Source of the DNA: Parascedosporium putredinis
Lineage: Eukaryota; Ascomycota; Sordariomycetes; Microascales; Microascaceae
Reading direction: 5' to 3'
Length of the DNA: 64,000 nucleotides
Assembly (NCBI GenBank): GCA_949357655.1
Contig: CASHTG010000009.1
Location: 868,001 to 932,000, forward strand
The translations under genes and the position numbers were made by a program. The notes below the pieces were generated by a model, which saw only the letters and a list, made by a program, of their open reading frames with translations, was not told the origin of the DNA and ran no database searches. Positions 23,691 through 36,761 of the stretch are shown in pieces; position 1 is the stretch's first letter, and each line of letters opens with the position of its first letter.

Positions 23691-26616
23691 GGTCGCGGTG
23701 GGACGCGGCGCACGAGGGTAGCACAGCAAGGATACGCTGGCACGAAGAGCGAGAGAAAGATGCAACAGGCCAGCAAAAAGGCAAGGAGGAAAAAGAAACA
23801 AACACAATCACCAGGATGCAGTAGACATCGAAGGGCGTTTTTTCAACTAGCCCAGCTTTCTCGGAAAATTCGCCAATGCAGGGGAGAGAAAAAAGGATAC
23901 AAGAGAAATGAAAACGAAGTGAACGTCGTCGATCTCTGGCTGACGAGAAAAAGGTCTTGCGGGGAACAACCAAGTGCCAACCGATGTTCGATGTGTTCAA
24001 GATCGAGGCTGGCTGTCTTTGTGGTTTGTTTGGTGGTTCACTGGGGATGCGAGATGGTCCTGGGAAAGGCTGAGCTGGCCCCTTCCCTTGGAAGAGCTCC
24101 CCATTGGATTTAGCGCCTCGGGACACATGGTTCGTCGTCTCGGATAAAGTCCGCGACAAGCTGGGGAGAGGGGGACACCCCAATTGATGCATCGCCGCGT
24201 CCTATGAAATATATTCGCTTATATGTGCTATGGGTACTTGCATTATCGTTCTCATGCATGGCCACTGTGAAGAGGCTGAGATGAGGAAGCTACGAGGGGA
24301 CTGGCCGCGGAAGCCACAGTCAAGGATTTCAAATTGCAGCCGGATGGATCGGGCAATCTTTCTCTCTTTTATTCTTGGCTTTGAATGGTTTTTTTCTGGC
24401 CTCGTGCTTCGTTTTGCCTTGGCAGTCGATTGGCTTTTGTGTCTCGAAGAACAATGGTGAACGATTTCTCTAGCCTCCTGCTGGCCCACACGCACTTCGC
24501 ATGGGCATCAGTGGAGGCAGCTATGGATGCAATGTTGGCCCGTCTTACGTAGCTTGCTAACCCCAGACCGAGCATCCGAACTCAACAGTCGAGCTGTCTG
24601 AAATAATAGTTTTTAGAAGCCGCGAAAAAAGTCTCTACATACTCGAAGCACGGCGTGGAACAATCCCGGGCCCGGGATACGGAATCGTCTCTAATGCCAG
24701 TTTCGCGAAGCAATACCAGGCGTCATTGAGATGTCGATACCAAACGCTCAAGGGGAGCTCGTCGTGTTCACCACTCAAATGTGGCCTATGACAGATTCCT
24801 ACAGCTCCTCACGGGCTTTAGGAGGGCGGGGCACCAATATCTCGCCTGCGACTGCATCAAACTGACAGGGAGCCCAGTGTACAAGCCGACGGTACATCTC
24901 AGCCTGACTGGGGTTGGACGCTTTGTGTGATTAGGCTAACCCCAAACGGGGCACTGGCTTTGAGGTGTTTCTACCCGCTGCTGGCAACCATCATCACATA
25001 CGAAGTATGTCTGGAAGTCTGCTGTGTTCTAGGAACGGCTCCGGGAACAGTTGTTGAAGCTAGACTCGGCCGCTCGTCTGGATCCCTTGAGTCTTCAACT
25101 ATGTATTACCTTTTCATCCTCGAGGAGGCATAACGGGAGGAACACATTCGCATCCGAGTGGCCCATCTTCTCGCGACCTGTGAAACCAAATCGACCACCA
25201 ACCCTCTTCAAGGCGGCTCTAACGGATCTTCAACAAAACTCCACAACCTAATTTCCCGCTCCGCGCGCTATTTGTCCACAACATGACGGATCCTCGCCCT
25301 TTACCCACTGCATTCATCGCTGCTGCGCCTCTTGAGGGCATCTCCTCGCATGGCCTAGAGAGCCAAGTTCTCTCCACGGGGTCAGAGGATTGATTGATAA
25401 TATGTGAGTGTTGGTGAAAACTCCACTGTTCATCCCCGATTCCGCCAAAACCCCACTGGTTGAGGTTGTATCTGACAGCGGCGGAGCCTATTCTCGTCTA
25501 AAAATACTTTGAAGTCTGGAAGCCAATGAAACCAAGCCAATATCGGACGAGGTGTGTCTAGTCCAACTCCCCTCTTTGTCCCTGTGTCCAAGCAATGTAC
25601 GAAGTATATCCATCAATTTGATGCGCTCTGTCATGCTGCCCAGTGCGCTTCTTGCTCGAGACCTGAAGCGTGGATCGTTCCACCCCGAAAAGCTGGTGCC
25701 GGTCCCCATCCACTCTTGTTCTGTCTCCGACTTCTCGTGACAAGAACAGATCACTACATGTATGGACAGATCACAACTGGTTTAGGCGGGTCGGCCACCT
25801 TTTGTTTGTCGAGCAGGGAGTATCAAAGGAGAAGAAATAGAGAAATCCGCGACATAATGGTAGCAATCCTTTTCCGGCGCGTCGGCTACATATATGTCCG
25901 TTCTGGCGGTTGTCTTATTTGTCCTCAAGCATATTGATGATCCTATCCCTTGCCCCCTTCCCTTGTTCCAATTGCCATCTGCGGCAAGGGTGGTTCGTTC
26001 ATATGGTGTCCTTAGAAACTAACGGTCCCAAACCCACCAAGCCACGTTCGTTCCAAGATTCTTGGCTAGGCGGAGTATTGAGCTACTTACCCCTTCCAGT
26101 GCGGAACCGCACAATTTTGGCGGGATTTGGGGTTGGGCTTTTTTGAGACACGGCGAGGCTGCACCTCCACTCATCGCCTGAATAATAGCGAAATCTGCGA
26201 GCTGGCTTGTACCCGTCCAACACCCTTTGTAGTTTAGCTCGCCCTGGGCGACATGTCCAAAGTCTTGCAGGGGCTGCGCCAACCTGCCTTGTTTCTCCGG
26301 TTTCCGCAAACCAACTCATGTTCTTTTCTCATTCTGTTCTTTTTGTTCTTCCTGCTTCTTCTATAGTAGCTCTTCGCCCTGTATTTCTTCCTTTTCTCCT
26401 TTTTAGAGCTGCATGTGCACTTTCGTCGCAGTTCGGTTAGCCTCTTTGCATTCCCCGTCTCGTGTCAATTCGCGCCCCGAGTGCGTGCGTTCCCTCGATC
26501 TCCCTCGCTCCCTGTTCGTATGCCATCGTCCATGCCTGGGATCTCGGCCTGTCCCGACCAAAAGCCTCGCGAACCCCCGCTCAACCTCGATTGAGCTCCT
26601 GCTCAAAATCTCGGCC
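23691..26616. promoter_or_regulatory. 2.9 kb divergent intergenic region
   Basis: This separates the starts of glucosidase II (minus) and the WW/Pro-Gln-rich gene (plus). Several open frames of 60-190 codons exist, such as 23623-24192 on the minus strand, but none shows a motif or splice support. The final 300 bases are pyrimidine-rich on the plus strand, suggesting the promoter and leader of the gene at 26617. Confidence 0.45.
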
Positions 26617-28871
26617 ATGCCCGACCTCCCGGTAGGCTGGGACATCGACTATGACGGGAATCGTTGGTTCTACCGCTACAAATCTACCGGCCTGATCCAG
26701 TACACCTTCCCCAAGGAAGGCGACGAATTTCCCGAATATGTCGATGCCTCCACCCCCATCCCTACCCTCGCCCCCGAGGAACGGCTGGAGAGCCAGCAGC
26801 AAATGCGGAGAAGAGGCGCGGGTTCCTCGGTCGCCGCGCCTACTACTTCTGCTCGGTCGCGGGGCCCTGTGATGAGCGCCACCGGAGGTCCTTGAGTTCC
26901 ACCTGGGACGGTGGGTTCGGTGGTGGTGCTGGTGGCGACGACGACGACGGAACCGAGCTTTTTCAGCCGGAGAGTTTCATGTACTTGGGACCTGGCGTAT
27001 ACAACGACATAAGTCCCCTGGTCGAAGAGGAGGATGAGACTGCTATTCTGCGCGGCCCGGTGCCCGGTAGATCTGGAGGAACCACGACAGAGACCCTTTC
27101 CCCGCCCGAGAGCTCCGTCCCTACGCCCTCTATAATGCAGAGCACCCCCGTCATCGCGACCCCCGATATCGTCGCCCCGTCCCCGCCCCAGCAGCCCGTA
27201 CCGCCGAGTTCGCATGCCGTCTTCACCGTCGACGCCGACGTCATCATTGTTCCCCCAATGATCCGAGCCCCGCCTCCGACCCTTCTCCCGAGCCACCAAA
27301 CAAGAAGGAGGAGGAAGCGGCGCCAGCGCCGGGACCTGCCTCCCCCGACGTGCCCATGCTCGATAGCCGCGACCTTCCGTACGAGCTGCCCGAGACGACG
27401 TCGTTTAACCCCGTGGGCGTCATTGCGGAAATGCCGACCGAAACCACGGCCATGGCCCACATCGAGCTCCACCCGGATCCGGTGGAGATGGGCGATAATA
27501 CCGTGCTCGCCCCGATCGAGACGTTTATGATGGAGGCCGGCTTGGCGGAGCTCCCTACACATCGAAGCCCGACGGATAATAAGGCGATGGAGGTGGAGGA
27601 GCCGCCGCGCCCGCGACGAGTGGATACCGGGCCCAGGGTCTATCCCTTCCAGCCAAAGGACGACGAGGATCCGAACCAGCCGCCCACGCCGCTAGGTCCT
27701 CCGGCAACCAGCCAAGCGACGATGGCTGGAGGCCCGCCCTCCGCTACGCAAGAGGGCAACGGGCCGGCAGGATTCACGGCTTTTCATCCTTCAGCTAATG
27801 CCGCGCAGCAGCAAGCTCCCGCTCCGCTCGGTCCAGGTCCCGCGGGCGGCGCGCCCGTCGCCACGGCTGGCCCGCCGGCAGCGGTACCTCCTCAGAATTT
27901 CAAAATTACGCGGAAACCTACCAATGCAGGCACGAAGCCTCCGGGGTTCAGACCTTGGACCCCCGGCACCACACCCGACGCCGCGCCGCCTGGTCCGGTG
28001 AGTAGGACGGCGACATGGAGCGGCTCGGAAACACGCGGGGATCGGATAGGAAGCGTGCCCCAGGATGACGCCGTCTCCATCATGTCCACCTCGCAGCCTT
28101 CGCAGGCCCCTCTTTCCAACCCCCAGGCTGCTCCGCCCGCTATCTTAACGCCACCCTCCGGGCCCGTTCAGCAGGTGTCGTTGGGGCCGCGAGAGGGCCA
28201 ATTACCCTACCATCAGCAGCCGGAACACGCCCATCTACAACACCCTCTACAGCAGCCCGGGCCGGCTGCGCGGGTCGCCAGCTCATCACCGCCAGAGGGC
28301 CAAGTCCCCCGCCCGTCCCGCCCAAGGACCCCCTGGTTTCTATGCCGGGCCTGCCCTTGGCTCTACAGCCGGGAAAGGCCGAACCCCTGCCCATCCGGAC
28401 CAGCCGGGCTTCTGCGCAAGGTGCTCGACGCCCGGTCTCCTTTCACGAGGCGCAACAAATGGCGATGATGCACCAGTTTCAACAGCAACAGCAACAGCAA
28501 CAACAAATACTGCAACAGCAGCAGATGCAACATCACCAACAACTACAACTGCAACAACAACAACAACAACAGATGCACCATGCTCAGCTTGGGCGTGGCC
28601 AGCCTCTTCCGCCCCACGCATTGCAGCCCGGCGGTGCGATGCAGCAGCCGCCCCACGGGTTCGGTCGCGGAATTCTTCCCCCAGGCGCCGATCCTCGTCC
28701 AGGTATCCACCGAGCCGAGACGATGCCGGCCCAAGTCCAGCAGCCCGGACCGCCCGGCCAGTTTCAGGCGTTTACGCCGCCCAAAAACACGCCGACTTCG
28801 GAGATGCCTCCCGCCCTGGGAACTGCCCATAACCAAAGACCACCCATCGCGGGTGGTGCGGCGCCTGTCTT

Positions 28872-28902
<31 letters not shown>

Positions 28903-31900
28903 GCGGCCCCGATTACGCACGCGCAGCGGCTCCAGCCGCGGCCGCACGCCAACTCGCTGCCGAGTTCGCATCCCCTACCATTCAGGGCCATGTGCAGGCC
29001 CAGGCGCTCGGACAAGCTGGTCCCCGCCGCAGTTCGTCGGGGACACCCCGCCCAGGCCATGGTTCCTCGTCCGCTTGCGCCAAAGGGACGGGGCTTGCCT
29101 CCGCACATGGCCCCCAAGCCCCCAATCCAGCCTGTGCAAACGCCGGTCTCCCAGGCTAGTAGTGGTAGTAGTGCCCAGCCCGGCGTCGGCCAGCCTCAGC
29201 AGCAGAGTTTTGATCCTAGCCAGACCCCCGTACGCGCCCCTTCATTTCCCGATGGTCGCGGCCATGTTTCCCCGCGGCCGGTGGAGTACCTCCAGGCCCG
29301 CAAACTCAACACGCGGGGCAACACATCCCACCGACTCTCATGACGCCCGGCAGCGGTGACCCGCCCGTCCCGCCCTCGGGCCGGTCATACCCCGAGCATC
29401 CTCTCCCGACGCCCTCCCCGTTCGAGATGCACAGGCCCTCGCCTCCCTCTGCTGGCGGATCGCCGTTGTCTAACCGACAGACCCTCCTACCGAATCCTTT
29501 GGCTATTGGCAATGCATCTCCCTCACCTCAGCCCCACTCCCGTTCGGTATCCGCACAGTCCATGCCTCCGACGGGCCAGATCGCCACGCACGCGTATCAG
29601 GGCGTGACAAATCCTCCCGCGACGATGAGGTCAATCGTAGATTCTACCATTCCTTCACGAACGGCGCCCCGGCCCGCGGATTCGTACTTCCCTCTCCAGT
29701 CTCAGCCGGCCCCTCAGCCGGCCCCGCAGCCATTAGGGCCCGGTGGAGGACCTAGGGTACCGCACCCGCAACAAACACCACCCGGCGAAGATCTTACGGA
29801 TCGAAGACGCTCACTACCGCCGGAGCAAATGATGCGGTTGCTCAGGGGCCAAGGGCAGCAGGCCCAGCCGCCACCGTCCACCGTGCCCCACAACCTTGCG
29901 CCCACGCACATCTTGGGCCCCGTCGAATCGGCGCAGGGGAGCCCTCGGCGGTCACAGTCGGTAGCGGTGCGGCAGGGGCAAGGAGCCGCGCAGCCTCTGC
30001 CACCGCCGCAGCCTTCGATCCCTCAACCAACAGTCGCTCAGCCAGCGGTTACCAGGCCCTCCGAACCCGCTGCCCCGTCCGTTGAGGGAAGCTCCGCGTC
30101 TATAGCTCCCGTCTCCGTCCCCTCACCTACCCCTCAGAGCGGAAGCGCGCAGCAGACTCAGCACCATGCAGCCCCATCGCCGCAGGTGCAAGTGGCTGCC
30201 GCTGCCGCTGCTGCTGCTGCTCCCGCGGCGCTCTTCGATCCGCCGTCCGAACCAAAGGCGATTGTCGGCCCAGGGCTCCACGCTATCAGAGAGCAACCGG
30301 AGCAGGAAGTTGCTGGGAAGCCCAGGGCGGCATCGAACGCGTCCCAGTTTTCTGGAGTGGGAGCGCAGGGGAGGGTGATGGTCGGACAGGGACAAAATCA
30401 GGCATCCGCGGGCCCGGTTCAGGGTAGGCCGCCTGCGCCTCATGTCAACGCAGTCCCCCAGCAAGTTCCTACTGTGGGACAGCCTGGCGTCTCTGCCCAA
30501 GGAGAGACCCGGGCGGGAGCACCGCAAGGACCGATCCAGGGCGCTGTAGCTCAGGGATCGCCCCAGGCAAATACTCAGGGGCCATCTCAGCCCCAACCTC
30601 CTCGCGCGCCCACCGCCGCTCCTACGACGGCTCAGGGCCAGGCTCAGGGACCACTGCCCGCAGCAACGCAGCCCCCGGGTCCGCAACCAGCGCAGCCGCA
30701 TACCGCTCCTCAGGGACTGCCTCAGGGCTACGTGATACCTCAGAACCAGCCGCAGCAGACACCACCGCCCGGGTTTATGCCGGTAGGGGCGGTCCAGGGG
30801 CAGCCGCCGATGATGATGGGGCCTGGCCAAGGACAATTCCAGCAGTTCCAGCAATTCCCGGCCGGACAATACCCGGGTATGCCTGCGCAACCGCTAATGC
30901 AGCCCCAGGGCATGCAAGCGCGGAACGTTGACCCGCAATCCCCGGCGTCGCAGGGTAAGGACAAGGGCAGGTGGTATAGCAAGTTTATAAAGCCGTCCAA
31001 GACGCTGCAAAAGTCGCCGCCGCCACAAAACCAGTTCCAGGTGCCGCCTCCTCAACAGCAACAGCAACAACAGCCGATGGGATGGATGCAGCAAGGCAGC
31101 GGCATGGCGCCTCAGAGCTTCGCGTACCAGCCCCAGGGTGCCCCTCAGCAATTTGTCATGGTCCAAGGCATGCCCCAACCTGTTCCGCCGGGCTTCCAGC
31201 AGATGCAAGGCATGCAATTCTACGGCCATCCCCAGATGATGCAGATGCCTGTCGGGATGATGCAGCCGGGGGCTCCGGGTGCGCCGCTTCAAGGCCCGCC
31301 TCAGGGCCAGCCCGGAGCGCAGGGGATACAGGTGCCGCAGGCCGCTGGCCCCGGACAACCTGCTCCTGGTACTCCCACGTCGCCGGTGGTCTCCGTTCAG
31401 CAACAGGGCCGGCGGAGGAGCCAAGTCGAGCCTCCATCGCCAGAGTCTGTGAGGCAGAGGGCCAACTCAGCCGCGACTTCAATTGGCTCTTCGAAGACGC
31501 AAATGGTGTCGGCGAAGCACCCGATCGCCGAGTCTGTCGAATCGGACCGCGGCTCCATTTCGACGATGGACGTCGCTGAAGCCCAGGCGCAGCCGGTACT
31601 CAAGCCGCAGGTCATACAGGTCTCGCGGCCCCTCAGCATGCAAAACCAAAGGGTAGCAGGACAGGACTTGACGCCTCTGCAGGCCCCGATCCCCGCGCAG
31701 ATCATCGCAGCCGCGGTCCCCATTATCCCGGCCCCAGCAGCATCCCCTTCCTCCCCTACGATGCCGGGCCAACCGGGCGTGCCCGCCAACGGATACCACG
31801 GCCTTCAACCCTCGGCGCCCTTCATGTCGCATATTCGCGTGCCGAGCCACGACAGCCCGGTGGTGAGTGCGCAGCCGTCGCCGTCGGTGCGGGAGAGCAT

Positions 31901-32096
31901 GGTGTCGGAGATTAGCTCCGCGGATTCGGCGGACAGCCGACGGGTCAGCGTGATGTCTGTGGCGTCGGGCCCGATGGTGGCGGGTCCCGGTCCTGCGGGA
32001 GTGGCGACGCAAAGGAATGCGGAGTTCAAGGCGAAGATGGCGAGGAAGCCTATGGCGGATTACTCGGGAGGGGGTTGGGGAGACGACGGCGAGTAG
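26617..32096 (+). CDS. Giant Pro/Gln-rich protein with degenerate N-terminal WW domain
   Basis: The ATG at 26617 gives MPDLPVGWDIDYDGNRWFY, aligning with a WW domain (LPVGW, then WFYRY, then FPKEGDEFP). The second signature Trp appears to be replaced by Tyr. An acidic segment follows (FMYLGPGVYNDISPLVEEED), then about 1,500 residues of Pro/Gln/Ala/Ser-rich low-complexity sequence with poly-Gln tracts near 28479-28581 and 28873-28899. Two ordered islands stand out near the end: KGRWYSKFIKPSKTLQK (30960-31010) and the terminal FKAKMARKPMADYSGGGWGD. No intron is needed. Corrected length is about 1,825 residues. Frame breaks near 26890, 27252, 28308 and 29315 each fit one missing C or G, and each restoration joins long compatible open frames. 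Function is unknown. The composition suggests a scaffold or a condensate-forming protein, which is inference. Confidence 0.75.
28479..28581 (+). repeat. CAA/CAG-rich poly-glutamine tract
   Basis: Interrupted CAA and CAG codons encode a Gln-rich block (with some His, Leu and Met) in the WW/Pro-Gln-rich gene. The mixed codons argue for a retained protein feature as well as simple repeat slippage. Confidence 0.85.
28873..28899 (+). repeat. (CAG)9 coding microsatellite
   Basis: Nine perfect CAG units encode poly-Gln in the WW/Pro-Gln-rich gene. Length variation between strains is likely. Confidence 0.9.
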
Positions 32097-32403
32097 AGGA
32101 AATAGAGGCGAGAGAGACGCGGCTTGATGTTTAGATGCCTTGATCATACGCGCTAAATCGGTGTTTGTCCAAATTTTCTTCGGTTGAAACTGGTATTTTT
32201 GGGTTTCTTTCCCTTTTTCCCTTTTCTTTCCCACAGACATGACTCTACTGGAGACTTTCCGTGGAGATTTGATGAATAGCTTTTATTAATTTGCTGCAAT
32301 ATACCATATACCCTTTTTCCCCCTTTGAACGCCATAGCCCGCCTTTGAATCCATTCCTTCATGACTGCTGTGTGTGATACGTATATGTACAGATTGGATA
32401 GAT
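32097..32403. other. Short convergent intergenic region
   Basis: These 307 bases lie between two stop codons on opposite strands and should contain both 3' ends. They are T-rich around 32200-32240. No gene is visible. Confidence 0.5.
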
Positions 32404-34912
32404 TCATACGATGTCTACCGTCTTCACCGCGACGTCTCGTATCCATATCGGGACCTCTCCAGCTACATCAACCTCATCGATCAAATTTCCCTCTCCATCG
32501 ACATACACAGTCTGCGGCGACATGGGCCCCGTCGGTAAAGACCGGTTGCGGTGTCTGATACGCAAGATGCCTATCCGCCGATACCGTTGGGTCATTGTCC
32601 TTCCTTGCGGGACCGGCTTGAGGAGTAGCCCCGTCATGGAGGTGGCCCCCATCGGAAACTTGGGCCGCATTAGGAGCACTACGACGTCAGTCTCGTTCTC
32701 GGGCGGGGATGCGATGCTCTCGTCCAGGTGCGCGAGGACGAGGAGGGTAACGTCGGCCGTGATGGGGAAGACGACATGCGGGGCCTCGCGGAAGCTCATA
32801 CCCGCCCGCTGGCTCATTTGGCTAAGAGACTGGTTCGCCACGAGGGGGCTGAAGGGCCGGAAACAGGCTGGAAACACGGGGCCCGTAATGCGCAAAATGG
32901 GCGAGGGCGGCGCCACGGCGGCCATGGCGGCACGGGAAGGGCGCGCAGTCATGCCGCGGTGCCATTCTTCGACCGAGATCGACTGCCCCGTCTCGTCGTC
33001 GAACAAGGAAACGAGGCAGTCTTCGGGGATGCGGACGTCGGGCTCGTCCACCTTGGCGCATCCCTGCCAGCCGGCCCAGCTCCAGCTGGGGAATTCTGCG
33101 CGCCTGACATCGCTGACTTGTTCGTGGTGCCAACCGAGGGCGAGGACGAGGGCCTGCGACCCTCGGGAGGCGTTGTTGGAGAGGGGCACGCCGTGGAGGT
33201 GGTAGATGCCGCTCTTCTCCATGGAGCGGAAGATGCCCAGGATGGCGTTGAGGGAATCGGACCCGTGCGTCAGGTTCCTGTCCGTGAACCCCGGCAAGTG
33301 CTGCTGCTTCAGCAGCTCCCACCGGTGCATCTGGTTCCGCCTGGAACTGAAGCTCTGATGAGAAGGGATGAAGCGGAAAAACGCCTCGTTCGCCGAGAGC
33401 TTCTCCGTCTTGGTGAGGTTCATCGGCCGCGTGATGGTCTCGGAGCAGTGCATCGTGTTGCACACGTAGGCTACCTGCCGGTCCATGAAGATGAGCCGTC
33501 TGCGCGTGAGGTAGCCTTCCTGGTACGTCCAACCGCGCGTGGCCCACCGCGAGCTCTCGAGGTCGTGGAGGACGTGGGGAAGATTTGGACGAGGGCCACG
33601 TCGCCGAGCTTGACGACGCTCTGGCGCTGACTGCGCGCTCGCGTTGGCCCAACTCCGGGTAGCCCGTACGACGCGTCCTCTCCGGCGGCGGCGACAATGG
33701 TGAGCTGGGCGAGGGAGTAGATGTTGTCCATTTGCGCAATCTGCTGTGCCTTGGATACTTCGTCTTTCTGGTCTATGCACTGAAAATTGCGCGCGCAGGA
33801 ACTCAGAATTAGTATTTTGAGGCTTTTCTGAAGGGCGATGATTCGGGTGGGAGTGGCGCGGCAATTCAATACCCGGGCTTCAACTCACATATTGATCCAC
33901 CCAGATGTATTTGTACCCAAGTTCTAGGCTGACTGCGATGGCATCTTCCACTACCGCCGAATATCCCACGCTTTGCGAAGAAGCCGGCGGAGTCCCGCTA
34001 CTCGCGTCGTTGGCCGGCGCAGCGGTGGCAGTGGATGGAGGAGACCCCCACACGTAGGAGAGCGCAACGTATCTACACCCGTCCTGGGCGGGGATAATGG
34101 CGCGAGTGCGACAGTCTATCACGCGCATACCCGGCACCCGCGTAAAGTAGTTCACCTGGCACGCGCTCTCGTGGTAGATGGAGCAAGAGTGTATCCACCC
34201 TCGAAGGACGGAATAGTCGATGCGGTCGAGCTCGGCCACCCTAGGCCCAATCTCGGGGACGTTCAGTTCTCCATCCGGGGCCACGGGCACCAGCGCTAAA
34301 CAGCCGCCTTCCAGCCACACGGTCTTGGCGACGGACTTATCATTCCACGTATTTGCGTGAACGGGGAAGATGACGCTGCAGTCCGTATGGGGCTTGGGAT
34401 CAGCGAGGCGCCGATACCTCCACGCGAGGGAATGCGTCGAGGCAAACGCCTTGAAGCGGCACATTTCGCCGTCCAGCTTCTCGGGCGTGATGACCGCGAG
34501 CGCCCGGCACACGGGGCAGCTCGACTGCCGCAGCTCGTCGAGTCTCATCGTCTCGGCGGTGTCGCTGAACGGGTGCCGGCCCACGATGGACGTCGGCGGC
34601 ATGTGGATCATGACGGCCCAGTCGACCGACTGGCACCGCGCGCAGAGGTCGGGGTGGGATGCCGTGGGCCATTGGAAGCGGCGGACCGGAACGGCTTCGC
34701 TGTCTTCCTCGTTGTCGTCTTTGCTGTCGGCGGAAACGGGGGTGTCTTGCGCTTGGTCGACTTTAATGAGATTTCCGTGCCCTTCTCAACCGGCAAATGC
34801 TTCCAGTCATCATCGCGTTCTTCTTCCCCTTGATATCCGCGTCTAAAGCTTTGGGTTCTGGGGTATCAGGTTCAGCGAAGGCACCAACAGTACTGCTCGG
34901 AGACTTGACCAT
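32404..34912 (-). CDS. HET-domain protein (heterokaryon incompatibility family)
   Basis: HET domains act in fungal non-self recognition and trigger cell death when activated, although most members have no known partner. The start at 34912 (MVKSPSSTVGAFAEPD) precedes Cys pairs LCARCQSVDW and SSCPVCRAL. These are common N-terminal to HET domains and may bind metal. HET motifs then follow: GCRYVALSYVWG, VVEDAIAVSLELGYKYIWVD, an intron at 33780-33888 (GTGAGT to CAG), CIDQKDEVSKAQQIAQMDNI, IYSLAQLTIVAAAGED and RGWTYQEGYLTRRRLIF. The C-terminal half contains FPSWSWAGW, also standard for the family. Corrected length is about 800 residues. Three one-base losses at runs near 34826, 34780 and 33576 interrupt the frame. 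No adjacent gene is an obvious partner. The NLR gene lies 25 kb away. Confidence 0.92.
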
Positions 34913-35604
34913 TGCATCCTGTTTTTTTATTGTTCCCAACCATTTGTCGTTGTTGTTGTGACTGGGAGCGATGCGAATAATTCAGCTCCTCTCCATTGCT
35001 CTTGCTGGGCTATTAGTGTGACCTTTCCACTCACAACATTGAAAGGTGTGTGGTGGCGGTGCTCTGGTTTCGCTGCATGACAGGGGTCCAGCCAGAACTG
35101 GAAAAAGTCATACAACCTTGGCACCGCGCCCGAGTGAACGAGGACAGGGGATGTGTATGGATTGCGAGTAGATCAATGCGACTCCATTCCGCGCGCTTTC
35201 CGCTGCGGGTGTTCAATGTGGAGATTGCCGTGGCTATTTCCAACGACGGGCGACTATAGCTGCCAAGCTTACCTCCGGCTGGACATCCATTCGAACGAGC
35301 TCCTGTGTAATTGAATGTAATTGAATACTCGACAAATTACCTCTCTTATTAATTCAGACCTATCCTGTCTCGAACTCTGTTCTTCACTCCGTATTACCTC
35401 CTCTAAGCTTCAAATCAATTACATCATCCTGTCTTCATCCCCATTAGGTACGAGTCCTATTCACAAACATCATGGATCCATCCCAACCCCGTCACCCCAG
35501 CGCTTCCCCTTCATTAGCTCCAGTACTTCTCTCAACAACCAAACGTGCAAGCCTCGTCTGGCCAAACTAGATGATATGGAATTAACCATGTCATGTCAAG
35601 CCGG
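34913..35604. other. Intergenic between HET and MARVEL genes
   Basis: No gene is recognisable. It carries the promoter of the minus-strand HET gene and the 3' flank of the minus-strand MARVEL gene. The composition is more AT-rich around 35300-35450. Confidence 0.5.
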
Positions 35605-36761
35605 TTAGGCCAGCCTTGGGTCCCTAACTGGCTGTCCATGGACACCGCTCGTATGGATGCCAGTGTGAGGAACACCGCCAGAGCTATCAATGGGGTAGAT
35701 GGTGTTCCCCTCGGGCTGGTAGCCCGTGTTAGCCGCAGTATTGGCCACCGTATTGGCTGAGTAAGGATCAGTGCCGGCGACTCCTGGGCCTGATATCCAG
35801 TATGATGAGTCGTCGTGTCAGTCGGGTAGGCGCCCGGGTTCGACGAGGTGTTGACGGGGTTTCCGACGTGGGTGTTGACGGGGTTGCCGACGTGAGCGGA
35901 CCGGTCACGGCTAGCATCATAGGTGTGGGTTGGGACAGCAACACCTGTGGTGCCCGTGGTCGGGCCAGTGACGCCGGTAGTCGGGCCGGTGACGCCGGTG
36001 GTGGTGGTGGTGGTGGTGGGGTTGTTGGTGGTGGCATAGGCAGCACTAGTAGGTTGCGACGTGCGAGGCTGGCTCATGGGCGGGTCGGTGACGGACGAGC
36101 CGTGGCTGAAGCGCTTGTGCCTGTGGCTGCTCAAAACGGTTAGAGACAGGATAAAGCCAACGCCGGGCCCGGCGGTAGATAAGGAAGCACTCACCCAACA
36201 CCATGTTCACGGTCATAATCGGCGTCAGTCTTCTTGCCGAAGAATGACTTGTACAGGCCGAGAAGACAGTTGAAGAGCCAGAACATGCTAGCGAGGAAGC
36301 AGAAAGCGAGCAGAGCGCGCCAGGTACCGCAACGGTTGCGGCGCCAGGCAAACGTCCAGATCCAGCGGTACCAAGCGCCACCGCAGTTGCCGCTCAGCTA
36401 AAGAAGGGGAAAAAACGCGTTAGTAAACGAGTCGACATGTCGAGACACCACCTCGGAACTCTTCAAAACTCACATTGGCCATAAGTCCAAAGGCAACCAT
36501 CCACATGACAAACATGATGAAATCGAGAGGGAAGGCCCAGAAGGTGAACTTGAAAGGCGCAATCAGGACGAGGGAGAAGACGATGCTGAGACCGGCCAGG
36601 GTGATGAGGTAGGTGAACTTGCTGCCATAGTGGAAATCAAGATTGTTAAGCTTGTGGAGGAAGGAACCGCCGATGCCCGCCACGATGATGGACGAGATAA
36701 AGGCTCCCAGCCGGCTTAACGGCGAAAGGACACGCGAGATACCGCTGCCTCCGAGATTCAT
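35605..36761 (-). CDS. MARVEL-domain tetraspan membrane protein with repetitive tail
   Basis: Exons 36761-36474, 36397-36195 and about 36129-35605 join in phase, giving about 338 residues. The first 160 residues hold four hydrophobic segments: LGAFISSIIVAGIGG, FTYLITLAGLSIVFSLVLI, FPLDFIMFVMWMVAFGLMAN and LLAFCFLASMFWLFNCLLG. They are separated by short loops including NCGGAWYRWIWTFAW. This layout matches fungal MARVEL proteins, which act in plasma-membrane or vesicle microdomains. The cytosolic tail is low-complexity. It has Thr-rich GVTGPTT repeats and a duplicated HVGNPVNT, then two copies of a GYQ-type motif. One G is probably missing near 35784, where the frame shifts after TGYQAQ and continues as VAGTDPYSANTVANT to the stop at 35605. 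The specific function is unknown. Confidence 0.85.
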
